The notes below the pieces were generated by a model that made no database searches, was not told the DNA's origin, and worked only from the letters and a program-made list of their open reading frames with translations. From NCBI GenBank assembly GCA_036785705.1, contig JAWUZG010000084.1, positions 12,971,501 through 13,035,500 on the forward strand: a stretch of 64,000 bases of DNA, read 5' to 3'. The translations under genes were made by a program, and so were the position numbers. Shown one piece after another: positions 13,325-26,214 of the stretch; position 1 is the stretch's first letter; every line of letters begins with the position of its first letter. Origin of the DNA: Acanthornis magna. Lineage: Eukaryota > Chordata > Aves > Passeriformes > Acanthizidae.

Positions 13325-13385
13325 TTCAGCATTGATCAACGCTTAATGTCTAATTAGCGAGCAGATTTAGCAATCTGCTAGGATG
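13325..13385. promoter_or_regulatory. Candidate conserved noncoding element with small hairpin
   Basis: The stretch contains ATTGATCAACG, TCTAATTAGC and a hairpin made of AGCAGATT (13360-13367) and AATCTGCT (13372-13379) around a 4-base loop. It contains homeodomain-type motifs in otherwise unremarkable DNA. The call rests on pattern only. Confidence 0.2.
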
Positions 13386-13629
13386 ATACTCTCTGCTGCA
13401 TAACCATAGCTCACAAAATCCAGGGCAGAGAGAGGCCGCTAGTGAAAGGTTTTCACAACAGCACTGTTGTTGTTCAGCAAGCAAAGATAATATGTTGTGT
13501 GTTGCTGGATTTCAGAGTGTAATATTTGTGTTGTATTAACATTGAGTTGGTACTGGAAGGAAAAGTAAAATGGAATATGCTGTGTCTAACACTGGCTTTA
13601 GAATTTGAACGTCAAGAATGCATAGCTGT

Positions 13630-13943
13630 CCTGCCTAAGGTTGTAGTGAGGTTGGTGGTCAGTCTCTTCTCTGAGGTGACAAGTGACAGAACAAGAGAAA
13701 ATGGCCTCAAGTTGCACTGGGGGAGGTTTACGTTGGATATCAGGAAAAATTTCTTCACTGGGGGTGGTCAGGCATTAGAACAAGCTGTCCTGAGAAGGGG
13801 TGGAATCATCATCCTTGTGAGCGTTCAGAAGATATGTACATGCGGCACTTGGGGCCGTGGTTTAGGGGTTAAAATGCCAATTTTAGGTTAACAGTTGGAC
13901 TTGATGATCTTAAAGGTCTTTTTGACCTTAAAAATTCTAGTAT
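13630..13943 (+). mobile_element. CR1 LINE 3' fragment
   Basis: The plus strand carries the well-known CR1 3' region. The conserved tract encoding TSDRTRENGLKL, then GRFTLDIRKNFF, is followed by the 3' terminus GGACTTGATGATCTTAAAGG and a decayed ATTCTA repeat. It is 5'-truncated, as most CR1 copies are, and carries small deletions. Confidence 0.88.
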
Positions 13944-16900
13944 AAGGGACATACGATTTTAAAATGAAGCTAGGATGATCTGTAGGAATAACCAGAATTA
14001 GATCCCTCTGTTGTGTGTGTTTGTATGTTTTGCTGTCTTACATTACCTTTAGGCAGCAGGGCAATTGGAAGGTCTAGAGGGACTTCTTGCTAAAAACACT
14101 CCCTCCCTTTACTGAGCTTGCACAGTTGTAAGTGAAGAAATTCACAGGCATAACAAGCTCTTCTCAGCTATTGTACTACTGCTCTGCTCTCACAACTTCA
14201 GAGAGGTGTCCTGAATAAATACCTTAGAGCAGTGTTAGAAGGTTTCTATCTATTCAGGCATGTGTTTGAATATCTACAGAAGGAATTTATGAATGAACAA
14301 ATGAATAAATAAATAAGTAAACACTGTATGCATTTGCTTCTTAGGAATTTCTGCAAGTATAACCCTGTTTCAGAAGAACACTTGGCCTGTGCACCTTGCC
14401 AGTGAAAACCTGGGCACAAGTGCCCCAAATGCATATTAATAAAATAGCTGTCCTTGGTTAGTGTAGGTGTGAAACCCTGAAATATATACAGCATTCAACA
14501 GGTTCTAACAAGCAAAATTTAGATGATGTTCCTTATGTCGCACTGACTTTGTGGGTTTCTCTGAGAACATTGGAGAGCTGATAATGTCATATGGACAGCT
14601 GTAGTGCAGCATAGCAGTCAGCTATTCACAGGCAACAGCTAAGAGCTGTTTTAGTGCATTCATGATGTATTTAAACACAATTTTCATATTACAAGCAATT
14701 AGAATAAGTGGTTTATGAAGAAAATGAAAAGTTTCTGCACATTAAATATGATAATTTTATCTCTTGAAATAGAATTAATATAAAGTTACACTGTATCTAA
14801 TAATAATTATGAAATTGTATCATTCTAATTCCAGCTTGCCAAATGTTTGGTTGCTGAATGTTTTTCAGTGCAAATACTCTCTGAGCCATGTGAGATGGTG
14901 AAACAGCATGAACAAAATAGTAATCCCTAGTCAGCCCATCAGAGCACTGGCTTTCTGAGGTTACTACTTATCAAACCAAGACACTTGAAAGGCTTTAAAT
15001 TTGTTGATTTTCCACACATTTAAAGCAGATTCTTCTGACTTCAGCTGTAACTTAATCTTAGTGTTACTTACAGGAGCTGTTAAGACATAAAAACTGGTGT
15101 GTTATCTCTGGGTACAAAACTTCAATAAGACTCTCCTGTAAAAGGAATATCAGACAGGCAGAGTTCAGGAGAACATGCTGCTGTATACATGGGAAGAATC
15201 ACAAGCATCACTTACTGCAGCAGCTGTAGCAATTAGCCAATTAAACAGGTTTTATTGATGATCTGCAATAGCTAATAAACTTTTAATGAGCTATAAAACA
15301 CCCCATGGATCAATCTTACTGTTAACAGGCTGGATTGTAACCAATACTTGTTACTTCTAACTAGCCTTATTGCTGGGAAATGGAAGCAGTAAGTGGACTA
15401 TATGCCAAATGTAAAAGTGGAGACATCATTACAAACAAATTCTGATAGTTTAGGGAATATTTATAATTTACTTCAGCAGATAAAACAACCATTTTGAAAA
15501 GGAAGGTCTGGGGGCATCTTTTTAGCTTTCCATGTCATTAAGTCAAGAATGAGACTTACAGCCGTCAGACTACAGCGCAGTCACAGAAAAGCTGATAAAG
15601 AAAACCAGGAAGGTTTGAGGGGAATAGGGATTTTCTGTAGTTCTATATAATACAAAACCATCTCCAGGGGAAACACTGTTCCAAAACACAGGGCTTAAGT
15701 AACTTTAGGAACTACTTGCCTGGTACTGTATTTTTATCTGATTGGCTGACTTACTTTTCTCAGCCAAAGTGGTTATTAAATCTTACACACTGGCAGCTTG
15801 GGGTTTTTTTAAGATAAAAACATAGAAGGCTAATAGGGAGATATCTAAGGATTAAGAAGTTGTAGAAAGTAAAATGTTGACAGATAAGATATTCCTGAAA
15901 GTTTGAAAATACCGTAAATAGTAAAGAACTTAAGAAGTCTTTAATCATTATTACTCTTACAGGGTAAATTCATTGGGATTCCTAGAATTTTGAGTGAGTG
16001 ACTGATATAAGATGGAACTCTGAATTTATGGGAAGTTCTTACCAAATTTCCAAGCAGCATCAATGTTAATAGTTTGCCTTTTTAATTTCTGATGTCACAT
16101 TTTCTTCTGGTTAGTCCAGTACTGTTATTTCCATCATACCACTACCAAAATATTGGTTCAGCTGAAGATTCAGGTTGTTGTTCAGGGAAATTTCCATGAT
16201 CCATGTATCTGTATCCAATTGTGCATTTAAAGATAGAAAGCAGTGTTGCTTAATATATGTCCTCTTTATGGCTCCATGCATGAAAACCACTTATCTCAGT
16301 GTAACATAAAGTTCATACAGTAAGATTTCAAATATTAAATTTTTGCACAAAAATGTAGGCTTCAACTCTCTAAAAAAAGGAGTTGTTTCATGTCCTAGAG
16401 TGTTTTTCTTTATCTTCGTCTTTGGTTCAGCATTGTAATGGAAATCTTCTGCACCTAATGTAACAGATGATCTCAGAGGTTTTGTAAATATTTGCTTGAA
16501 TGCTTTGTAAGTATTTGTTACAGTTTGCAAGTGTTTGGAGTTGGCAGTAAAAATATTTGCAGGTACAGCTACCAGAGGAAATATTCCTAGTGTAAAAAGT
16601 ATGAAAGAAACTGTAGCACAAAAACCCCTCTCTTAGTGGATGAGAAACATTGCAACAAGAATCAGACCTGCCTATAACTGTCAAGGCTGTCACAACAAAA
16701 ACTTCACTTGCATTGCGATTGTTGCTAGAAAATTACGTTTGGTTTCTTGGCCATGAGTTAATTGAAAGTGTAAATAAATAATAACTAAAAGCCACTCTAC
16801 TAAGGAAAATTTTAAGTGAAATCTGTTACAGCAACAACTTAAGATTTATCTGCAGGATGAACAAAACCGATACAAAGACTGTAGTTAACCAATAAAATGT

Positions 16901-19900
16901 TGGCTTCAGTTGACTTCAGCGGGTCTTTCTTGTTCCAAAGCCACTACAAAAATAATCTACTTTTGAAACAGTACACTGTGTAAAATGACAATTGGTGGTC
17001 ATTTGTTTTGCATTTGCTATGCAGTCAAGTACTTAAACTTTTTCATGTGGGCTGTAACCAAATCTTTAATCAGGGGTGAGAGTGGGAGGTGAAGGTGTGG
17101 GGTCTGTGGAGTAACACCAAAACACATCTGTAATATCCTGTTCCTATGGTATAGAATCAGTACACAGATAAGTTCTCAGGAGCAACTCACCCAACTCTTT
17201 GAGATCAGTTGAGATGTTTACTTTCAACTTGCAGCGGTTCTAATTAAAGTAATAACTGTAGTGAGATTTCTTCAAAAATTTCCCAGACAAATTAGGTTGC
17301 TGTAATTGGGTCTTACCTAGAACACTCTTTGCAGGAGCTGCAGACAAAAAGGCTGGGTAAATAATGAAATGGTGACACAAGCACCACTTGGCTCCATTGC
17401 TGCGTGTGTGTGTTGGTAGGTTTGAAGTTCACCATCATCCTTGTATTCATACCTTTGCTGGGTCTCCATTGGTTACAGTGCTGTCACTCTCCTTTCTTCC
17501 CTGATAGTTTTCTTGGAGGCAGATCCTTGTTTACTCCCTGGTAATGGATTGTACTTCACAACTGTCTAAGTTCCAAGATGTGCATGAATCCTGCAAATTT
17601 GGTGTTAGCACAGGTTCTTCCTGAACTCCTGCTGTACAGTTTCATTTTGCAGTTTGTTTTGTCAGATATTTGTGTGTTTTAGAGGAAAAATGAACAAATA
17701 AATACCCCTTGGGTTTTTCTAATGGGTCCAAGAAAACAAACAGTCTTCCACTTTAGCTAGAAAAGGAAACATACAGAGAGCATAATAATAAATTTCTGTG
17801 TGTTTCTTATGGGCTTACTTTCATCAGTAAAGTATTGTTTGAAGATAATGTCAGGGCTTCTTAGAAGTTCATTATTTCTTTCCTGCACACAATTTTTACC
17901 CTTCTGCTTAGGAAAAAAACTGTGTGTGTTTGCTATTTTCTCACCAAAGAACCATTATGTAACCAGCCTTATCTGAAGATCCATGTTCACTTGTATATTT
18001 AGAGTTGAAAGTAAAGTGAGTTTTGTCTTATGTAGCAAGCCCTCATCCAAGGTTGCTCCCTCTGAGTAGCTGGTCAGCAAATGATTGTTTATTGCACCTG
18101 ATCTTGGAGAGCAGATGCTGCTGTGACAGAGAACTGCAGAGTGTGTGCACCCTGAGGCTGTAACTGCTGCCACGTTTTTATAACCTTAAGCAAAATTTAT
18201 AACTTAGTGACATTCTCTGAATTGTCAGAGGTAATTGATGGAAATGCATCTTGAAGAAATTATATTTAAAAGATTTATTGGGGACTACATTATATGATCT
18301 GTACTGCAGAAGAGGTTCTGAAAAGCTCATTGTGATGTTGTCTTTGGATGGAATATGGATAGAATGGCAATATACAGGCTTATTAATGCAAGTGACGGTG
18401 GTACGGTATTTGGTAAGCATGGATGTGGAAAAAACAAAGACTGTTACTTTTACAAAATGTGGTTGGACAATGTGAGGATTCTAGAATGTGTTTTTGCTTA
18501 AGTCTGTAAAAATTATGAGGCGGCAGACTGTATACGTCTAATTTTTAAGTTGCTGTAAGCAGAAAAGAAATTAGGTGCACTGAATTGCCCAAATTCAGGT
18601 TTTCATTTGGATTACATTTATACATTTTGTTACTCTTTTCGCTTGCACAAAATGACAAATGGCTTCAAAATGCTGGGCTTTTTTTACACCTCTGTAGTGA
18701 AATGGAGAAAGAGAATGGCATTGAAGTATTTCAGTTTTAAAGTTAGAACACAGTTTGATTTTGATCCTTTTCTATCCATATTGCACAATGTGGACAAATT
18801 AGCTATTACTGATGAAAAAATTGTTACTCCAAGGGACACGAAGATGTAGAATCTTTCGGTTGGTAGTTGCCTAAAATATTAGAAGAGTGATAAAAATTAT
18901 TTTCTTAACTAGCAAAGCTTTATGGTGACAAAACCCTAGCACAGATTCCTTTATCTTTTTGTCCATTTTACTTATTCTGATGGAGTAGCTGATTCAGGTG
19001 CTGCCAATAAAATCTCAGTCACTCCTGTAGGTGTGTTTTCATTTTGGAGGGATGACAAAGTGGGGTTAAATTAGTGCCAGCTGACTATTTAAATATGTGC
19101 CTTTTCACCAACTAGCCTGATCTTCTTGACAGGGAAAACACTTTTATGCTTTTATGGACTTATGTCTTATCCTGAAATGTTGCTTTGTTAATAATTATTT
19201 TAAGATGAAACTTTGAGAGATTGTGCACTTACAGGAACACCAAGATTATCCTATGTTACAACCTAAAACTGCAAACTGGCAAGAAATATGCGTGCTTTGT
19301 GATCTCTGAAGTGTTTGTTATTTATGGAGTTTTTGTTATTTTCATTTTAAAAGTAAAGAACTCTCATCTTTCACTTTCACTTGCAAGTTTCCAGAATGTT
19401 GATCAGTCTTCTTTCACAGCATCATCTCAATTGTTATCCCTCATGATCATGACTTGCAGTTATAAAATCTCTGAAGCAAATCTCAATGAACTTCCAACCA
19501 CAATATTCAACCATGGTACCATTGTAGTACTACCTCCATTTATGGTATTGGGTGACTCGAATAAAGTTTTAGTATGCCACAGTATGCTAGTATGTTCTTC
19601 AAATTATGTTTGGAGTTTTGCAAATAATGCATTTGCTTTTTTTTAATCACAGTGATTGGAAAATAATTTTGATGTTACTGTTTGTTTTTAATAGAGAAGT
19701 TAAAATCATTGTAACAAATCCATTTATGTATTAACTGGCGTTACGTTGGCAGTGACTTTTTTAGAGCCAGTTGGTAAGCAATCTGTTTTGAAAATTAAAA
19801 TGCTTTCAATGGGAGAAGTGAAAAAATAACTAATTACTAGAAAATACAGCTTATCTCTGTCGACTTGCTGAAATACCATAGCAGTAATTAAAAATAACAG

Positions 19901-22900
19901 CCATTTTATCAATGTTCTTAAATCCCAGGGTTTAACAGACTTTAATTCAGAAAAAAATTTAATCATGTTTAATGGCTAGTTAGTATTGCAGGACCCATAT
20001 GTAAATGATAAATCATGGCTTACTCTCTCATTAAGGCATTTCTCAGCATATTTGCATGGTGTATGTTTCTAAAAAACTAATGTTATACCAAATTTCAGAA
20101 CCCTTGGTCTTTCAAGTATGTTGTACAATTAACTCAGCAAATTAGAGCAGTAAGATGCCAGATCTGCTGCAATTAACATAAACAACCTGGTTCTATTTCT
20201 AATGCTTTTCTAAATACTGTAAAATTAACACACTTAGATTTACCTTGGAGTTTGGTATGTTTCCAGGCAAGGTTTATGCACCAAATCAGCGCTTCTTGGA
20301 ATATGATTCAGTATCTCATCTGCTCTTTTCTAATTCCTCCTGAGCCTGCAAACTTTGCTGGTGATTGACACGTTCTGTTAGTGCTTTTCCCCATATGGAG
20401 ATTAAACCATGACTGATGGAACTGTCTCAGACTTTTTCATTTACCTAGATTTCTTCCTCATCTACTGCAATCGCACCTACTTGCCCCTTGGGAAAACAAA
20501 ATTGAAATAGGTGCTAAAACCAAGATAAGTTTTACATTCACCTAACTGATTGCAGTACTTATGGGCAAAGTAATAGGAATGATTTCTGGTTTGTTATTTA
20601 TTTCCTGGTTCAAAGGGATGTCTAGCAGGCAGTGGCATTGGCTGGAAATTGGCAAAGGCTGGTTAAATGCGACCCTTAGCTGAATGTTGCTGTATGATTT
20701 GTTGAAATGTTCCTGATAGATATCATGAGCCTTCTGAACACCAGAATTGGGAACTGCATTCAGAATACTTTATGAAGTTAGTGAAAGAATTTATCACTTG
20801 TAGTTCCTGTTTCTGAGGTCCTTTATTATTAACTTCTAATGTTTTGTTTGACTTCTTGGCAATTTTTGAGTGCTAGACTGGTACTGACAGAGAACAACCT
20901 TTATAAACAACAAGGTCATTTTTCTGGGTGATAGCAGCTTATTCAGAACCAATATATTTTTCTCATAGTTACTATTTTGTGTTTATTAGCATCAGACTTT
21001 GGTTGCCATTTTACTTTGACATAATTTGTTTCTTTGAGCTTTTGTAACTCATTTCAGTCAAGTGTGGTTTGTAATTGGCTCTGAGTATTTTCCTATCATC
21101 AGCAAATTTTGCAGTCTTGCTAATTTTTGCAGATCTTTATGTATATGGAGTGAACTGCAGAGGTCACAACACAGATATTTGTGAAAAGCTATGCCTTCTT
21201 TCTGTTGTGAAAACAGTCTCGTACTGTTGCCAGATAAACAGTCCATATGTCTAGTAATTTGATTAAAAAGCCTTATTCAGTGCAGAACTATGGATTCCTA
21301 CTGGTATCATCTTTCCCTCTTGAGAGGGTTTGAAGTCAGAGAAAGCCAGGCTTCTGAGACATCAGAAATAGAAAATTATGGCAAAAATTCATGTGACAGC
21401 TGTTCTCTTTTTAAGGGGATGCATCTGTATGCCCACTTCACTTGCAGTCTGCCTTTGCACTGCCGTTGGTAGAAGAAACATGCCTGCATCCTTTGGTCAC
21501 ACAGATTAGTCCCCTTATAACACAGCAGTTGTTGTCTTCAAATTCTGTCATTTCACTTGCTCACAATTTAATCTACAGCCACGCTCTGCTCCCACTTACC
21601 TGCTGACAGAAAGCAGATAACAGAAAGTTGTAGGCTGATGCACCTATGCATTGCAATTCCCTGAAGTGACATCAGACACCTGCCTGTGTGCTGAACCTGG
21701 GAATGCTCAGGTCCTGCCAAATACTTGTGCAGTACTTTCCCAAGTATAGGCTGGGCTGATAGATCTGGGGAAACACTGCCTAGAGTCATGGCTTTGCCAT
21801 ATTCTTTCTGTTGGTCCCTCTGTAGGCTGCAGGTCAGTGTGTAACTGGCAGTGACTGGATGGTGTGCAGGTATTTCCCAGCACTCCACTGCCAGCAAAAC
21901 CATGTGACACGCAAGTTTTGGGTTTGCAGAAGGCCATGAACACCATCAGACGATCTTTGAATTAATGAATATTTTTGTGAGTGAATAATGCATAAACCCA
22001 GCTCTTACTGCCACCAACAATCCATGTTGTTTTATAATGAAATATGTATTTCTTTTATATTTGAAAAACGTAAAGTACATTCATTTTGTGGGTAATGCAA
22101 CATTTATGATCTTCTTAATTATTCATTTCAATGCTTTTTAAAGTTTGTAGGTATATTTAAGTGACATGACAGATGACCACTCTGTCCCTTACTAGCTCTT
22201 AAGACAAAATACATTAGATTTGGAACTCTTAAGGCCTGAGCCTTCTCTTTTCCCAGTCAGTTTAGATATGAGTTCTACAGTCTGCAAGCCAGGTTGCCCA
22301 AAGAATTTGAGCACTTCTGTCGCAAAGTATCTTAATAGAAGGAAAATTTGTGAAAATGTCTGCTTGACCACCTGCAAGGGTAGTGCTCAGTGTGTTGGAG
22401 GATCAGACCTAGCAAGCAGGTTTTGTGTGCAAATTGGAGATGGAAGCATTCAATTTGTGTCTCGTGGCCTTGTGTATTTACCTTTATAGTCAGGATTTTT
22501 TAAAAAGAACATTTATCTTTGTAATTGACATGGAGGAGTAGAAATTTAGACTTAAGAAACACCAGTAATAAATCATAATTTATCAGGTCTGGATTGTTAT
22601 ATTCCAATGACAAACAAGAACAGCTGTGTATTGCTTTTGATTTTTTTTCATGTCTCTTGTATGAACACAGCTCTAGGTTTTCTAACTTTGTTTTGTGCAA
22701 TTTATATGCTTTACAAGTAGCATTTGTCCATAAACAGGACACTAGAAGAAAATTTCTACAGAGTACCATTTTCAGTAATCACAAGGTAAGATTTGGTTTT
22801 GATAGGTTTTCAGGTTTTCCCTGTGAGAAAACCTCAATTACGTCTTTCAGACACTGTTTCATAAATGTTTCTATTTGAAAAACTTGGTATTTTGTCCATT

Positions 22901-24165
22901 CTTTGAAGATTGTGCACACTGGTTTTGAAACAGTCAATTGCAAAACACAGGATACAGTTCTTTCAGCTTACTGAGCTGTCATTGCAGCAGCCTCCAATTG
23001 CTTTCTTTTTCCTAGCATGAGCTACCTTGCCCATGTGTACACTTCAACCACTGCCCTAATGCTGTCACGTGAACTGATGCTGTCACATTTGAGACCCATT
23101 GTGATGATTTGCCTGAAATAACTCAGCAAGATATTTTGCTGGACTTAGAGGTGTAAGACTACTTTAACTTTGTTACTTACTGCTTTTAACAAGGTTTTAT
23201 TCTTTTCTGATTTAAAGTTGTGAACTGTGCGCTCCTTCAGTTACCAAGGTTCTAATGCTCTTCTCTCTCTCTCTGCTGCGTTAAATGGCTCTCTGGGCTT
23301 TGAGAACTTTTATGGTTGTAGATGTGGTTGTTCACGTCCGATCAAATCTGTACATCTGATTTTATGACATAAAGAAATTAGAAAAACTCTTTTGTTATTA
23401 AAAACGTTAGTAATATTTCTTTCAGTCACTGTACTGTCACTGTGGCAAGGAAACTGCCCAGTATTTTAATTTAAAAATACGTCAAATGCATGAACTAATG
23501 CTGTTACAGAGCAGTGTTTAATACAGTGTAGCCACTAGACTACAGTGTGCCCTCCAAAGAAGTTTCTTATTTTTCTTGAAATTACATTTAAATTCAAAAA
23601 TTTTCCTGTCTGACACAGAAGTCTTAACAGACCACAGGACTACCCTTTACCAGGTCCTCTTTTGCATGTGACCTGGTTCAGCTGGGGAGCATTCCACAAA
23701 TTACTTAATTCTCTTTGCTCACATGCCTCACTGGGACAGCCAATACTAGAATGTCACTCGTGAGCATTTTCTTTGATGTATTTAATTTTCTGTTAGTGAA
23801 TTAAAGCTGAGTTTCACATTCAGTGCATAATGAATATCTTGGGGGCCGCTTTGAGGTACTGTAAGAAGGCTCTTGCTGTCTGATTCTGGTTTGCATCATC
23901 TGGGAGTCTTGCTGAGGATCTGACTTCTTTCCTTCTGTTGTGCAAGTGTGCTAAACCAGACCCCTCTACTGTTCAACTCCAGCTGTGAAGGCCTTGATCA
24001 GCAACTGGTAGCTTTTTCTTGAATGCTAATTTTAGAGATTTTCTTATTAGCTAATTGTGGCCAAGGGAAAACTGAAAAGCTTTACAACCATCAAGTATCT
24101 TACTATAAAATATTACCTTATGCATTAAGCACTGAGGGTTTTTTGTGGGTTATTTAATCTATTCA
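13944..24165. other. AT-rich noncoding sequence
   Basis: No supported gene, RNA or recognisable transposon was seen in about 10 kb. The longest open frame (141 codons, 19221-19646) is low-complexity, hydrophobic and without domain or splice evidence. Short features worth noting are TAATTA-type motif clusters near 15220-15330 and a (CT)n run near 23260-23275. Confidence 0.45.
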
Positions 24166-24275
24166 AAAGCTGTCTGGACACAATCCTGAGTAATGTGCTT
24201 CTAGATCTTGAGCAGGGAGGTTGGACTAGATGACCTCCAGTGTTTCCTCCCAACCTTAGCCATTCTGTGATTCCT
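24166..24275 (+). mobile_element. CR1 LINE 3'-end fragment
   Basis: A very short 5'-truncated copy contains the CR1 3' terminus: GAGCAGGGAGGTTGGACTAG, then ATGACCTCCAG and CCATTCTGTGATTC. It is on the plus strand. Confidence 0.88.
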
Positions 24276-24394
24276 AATGCTTTTGAAAAGGAAACAGAAG
24301 GTAGCAGAGTGCAAGCAGATAAATTTTTAAATCTTATTTCTATTTTCTGTTAAACCTTCTGGCATTGTATTTCAGAAATTTAACTCGTAAACCA

Positions 24395-24505
24395 CTATGA
24401 GGTTCTTCCTGAGTTGCCTTTTTCTGCAGGCTAAACACCCCCAGCTCCCTCAGCTGCTCCTCATCAGACTTGTGCTCCAGATTGTTCCCCAGCTTCTTTA
24501 CTTAG
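24395..24505 (-). mobile_element. CR1 LINE internal 3' fragment
   Basis: On the minus strand this matches the CR1 3' region upstream of the terminus. The plus-strand text includes GCAGGCTAAACACCCCCAGC, CTCCCTCAGCTGCTCCTCAT and GACTTGTGCTCCAGA. It lacks the CR1 3' terminus and lies 120 bases from an oppositely oriented CR1 fragment. Confidence 0.8.
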
Positions 24506-25744
24506 CTGAGAGTGTTTTCTAGTGATTGCTAGCTTGTCATTTACATAATGCAAGGAGTTTTAAATTATTTGACTTACACAGAGGAGCACAGTGAAATCAG
24601 GCTTCCACCAAGCAAGGACTGTTGCTGAATCCTTCATGGTCCTCTCCTAGGTTAAATAAAGTTCCCGAATTTCTTTATGAACAGTACGTACAAATTAGAC
24701 CTGAGTCTCTTTATGCAAAGCTTTAAAATAATGTTGGAAGTAATTCATGTGGATATGATATTCAGTGAAATTGCAATGTGCTTAGTAAAATCAGGTACAA
24801 CCTTGTTTTGTGATGGGGATATTCCATGTTGCTGAATGACTTGCCTGTGACCATAAAAGAGAGTTAGGAGTAGCAAAGCAGCAACAGAACATTTAACTCT
24901 GATAGCTGTCCTGTGAGTTAACCCCTAGGTCCTGCTCCCTCATTAGTGAATCACTTTGATTTACTAAACTGATTGGAGCAAAACTTGCTTTCAGCATCTA
25001 GTTCAGCCTTGTAAAATCATTGTGAACTTCAGCAAGTTTCAGAACACAATCTACATATTAAGGTTGCTTATGAATAGGGTAGTGAAAAAGATACTGTATT
25101 CTTCTGTCTGTACAAACATAATCCATGGTGTAAATTGAGTTGGTTTTGTTCAGACCTGATATGTTGAGTGATGATGTTGTTTTCTATTCAATTTTTAATA
25201 TGTGTGGGTAAGTATATTGACTTTTTTAGTACTGATATTTTAGTAACCAGGCTTACTGGTATTTTAATTATTTTAAAATCCCAATGTTTCTATGTTTGTC
25301 CTTAAGTCTTATGTGCAGTTCATCTGTCTTCAGTCTATCCTGAGTTCTGAAGATTGTTATAATTTTCAGTCTCCCAGTTCTTTCCTGATCTTTTTCTTCC
25401 TTCTGCCGTACATAATCTCCCTCCACGTGTTTCTTCTTTCCTTGATTGTGGGCTATTAATCCCTCCTAGATATGTACAAATGAAATCACCTTGGTTTTGT
25501 CCTGTGCTTTTCTCTGTGTTTATTTTCAGGAGTACACATTTATTTCAACATTTATTAAGTGCAAAATTTCACTCGCATTAACTGGTTCCTAATACGTGCT
25601 TGGGTTACTAATGATTTTAATTCTCAAGTTCTTCCAGACCTAATTAATTTTTTTCCTGTGAAAAAAGTGAATTAACTATTTTTTATTGTACGTCAGTGTG
25701 TTTTCCCTGCATAATTTCTGAATTTTAGAGAATCTGAAAGTGTT
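24506..25744. other. Noncoding sequence, nothing identified
   Basis: No gene, RNA or repeat was recognised between two CR1 fragments. Confidence 0.45.
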
Positions 25745-26214
25745 ATCATAGAATGGTTTGTATTGAAAGGGACCTCAAAGATCATCTTGTTCCAACCCCC
25801 CTGCCATGGACAGGGACACCTTCCACTAGGTCAGGTTGCTCAGAGCTCCATCCAGCCTGGTCTTGAACACTTCCAGGGATGAGCATCCACAGCTTCTCTG
25901 GGCACCGTTCCAGTGTCTCACCACCTTCACAGTAAAGAATTTCTTCCTAATAACTTATCTAAATCTACTCTCTTTCAATTTAAAGCCATTACCTGTCACC
26001 ACGTACTTGTCAAAAGTCCCTCTACAGCTTTCTTGTAGGGTCCCTTCCTGCATTTGAAGTTGCTCCAATGTCTTCCTGGAGCTTTCTCTTCTCCAGGCTG
26101 AACAACTCCAGCTCTCATCCTGTCCTCACTGGAGAGGTGTTCCAGCCCTCTGACTATCTTTTTAGTCTCCTCTGGACTCATTCCAGCAGGTCCATGCGCT
26201 TCTTACGTTAGGGG
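25745..26214 (-). mobile_element. CR1 LINE 3' copy, about 470 bases
   Basis: This is the reverse complement of a typical CR1 3' end. The left edge reads ATAGAATGGTTTGTATTGAA, then AGGGACCTCAAAGATCATCT, followed by the conserved body (GCTCCATCCAGCCTGG, CAGGCTGAACAACTCCAGCT). It is 5'-truncated at about 26214. Divergence is modest, and it is one of the clearest CR1 copies here. Confidence 0.93.

Larger units (their letters stand above)
6421..13629. other. AT-rich noncoding sequence with one conserved-element-like block
   Basis: I see no exons or recognisable transposons here. The 94-codon frame at 10194-10478 has no domain and no splice context. A block rich in homeodomain-type motifs (9835-10125) is listed separately. 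A somewhat GC-richer unique patch lies at 8645-8990. Confidence 0.45.

Noticed and set aside
19221..19646. 141-codon open frame, the longest in the window
   Set aside because: Hydrophobic and Ser/Leu-rich without domain signature or splice signals; expected by chance in 64 kb of AT-rich DNA.
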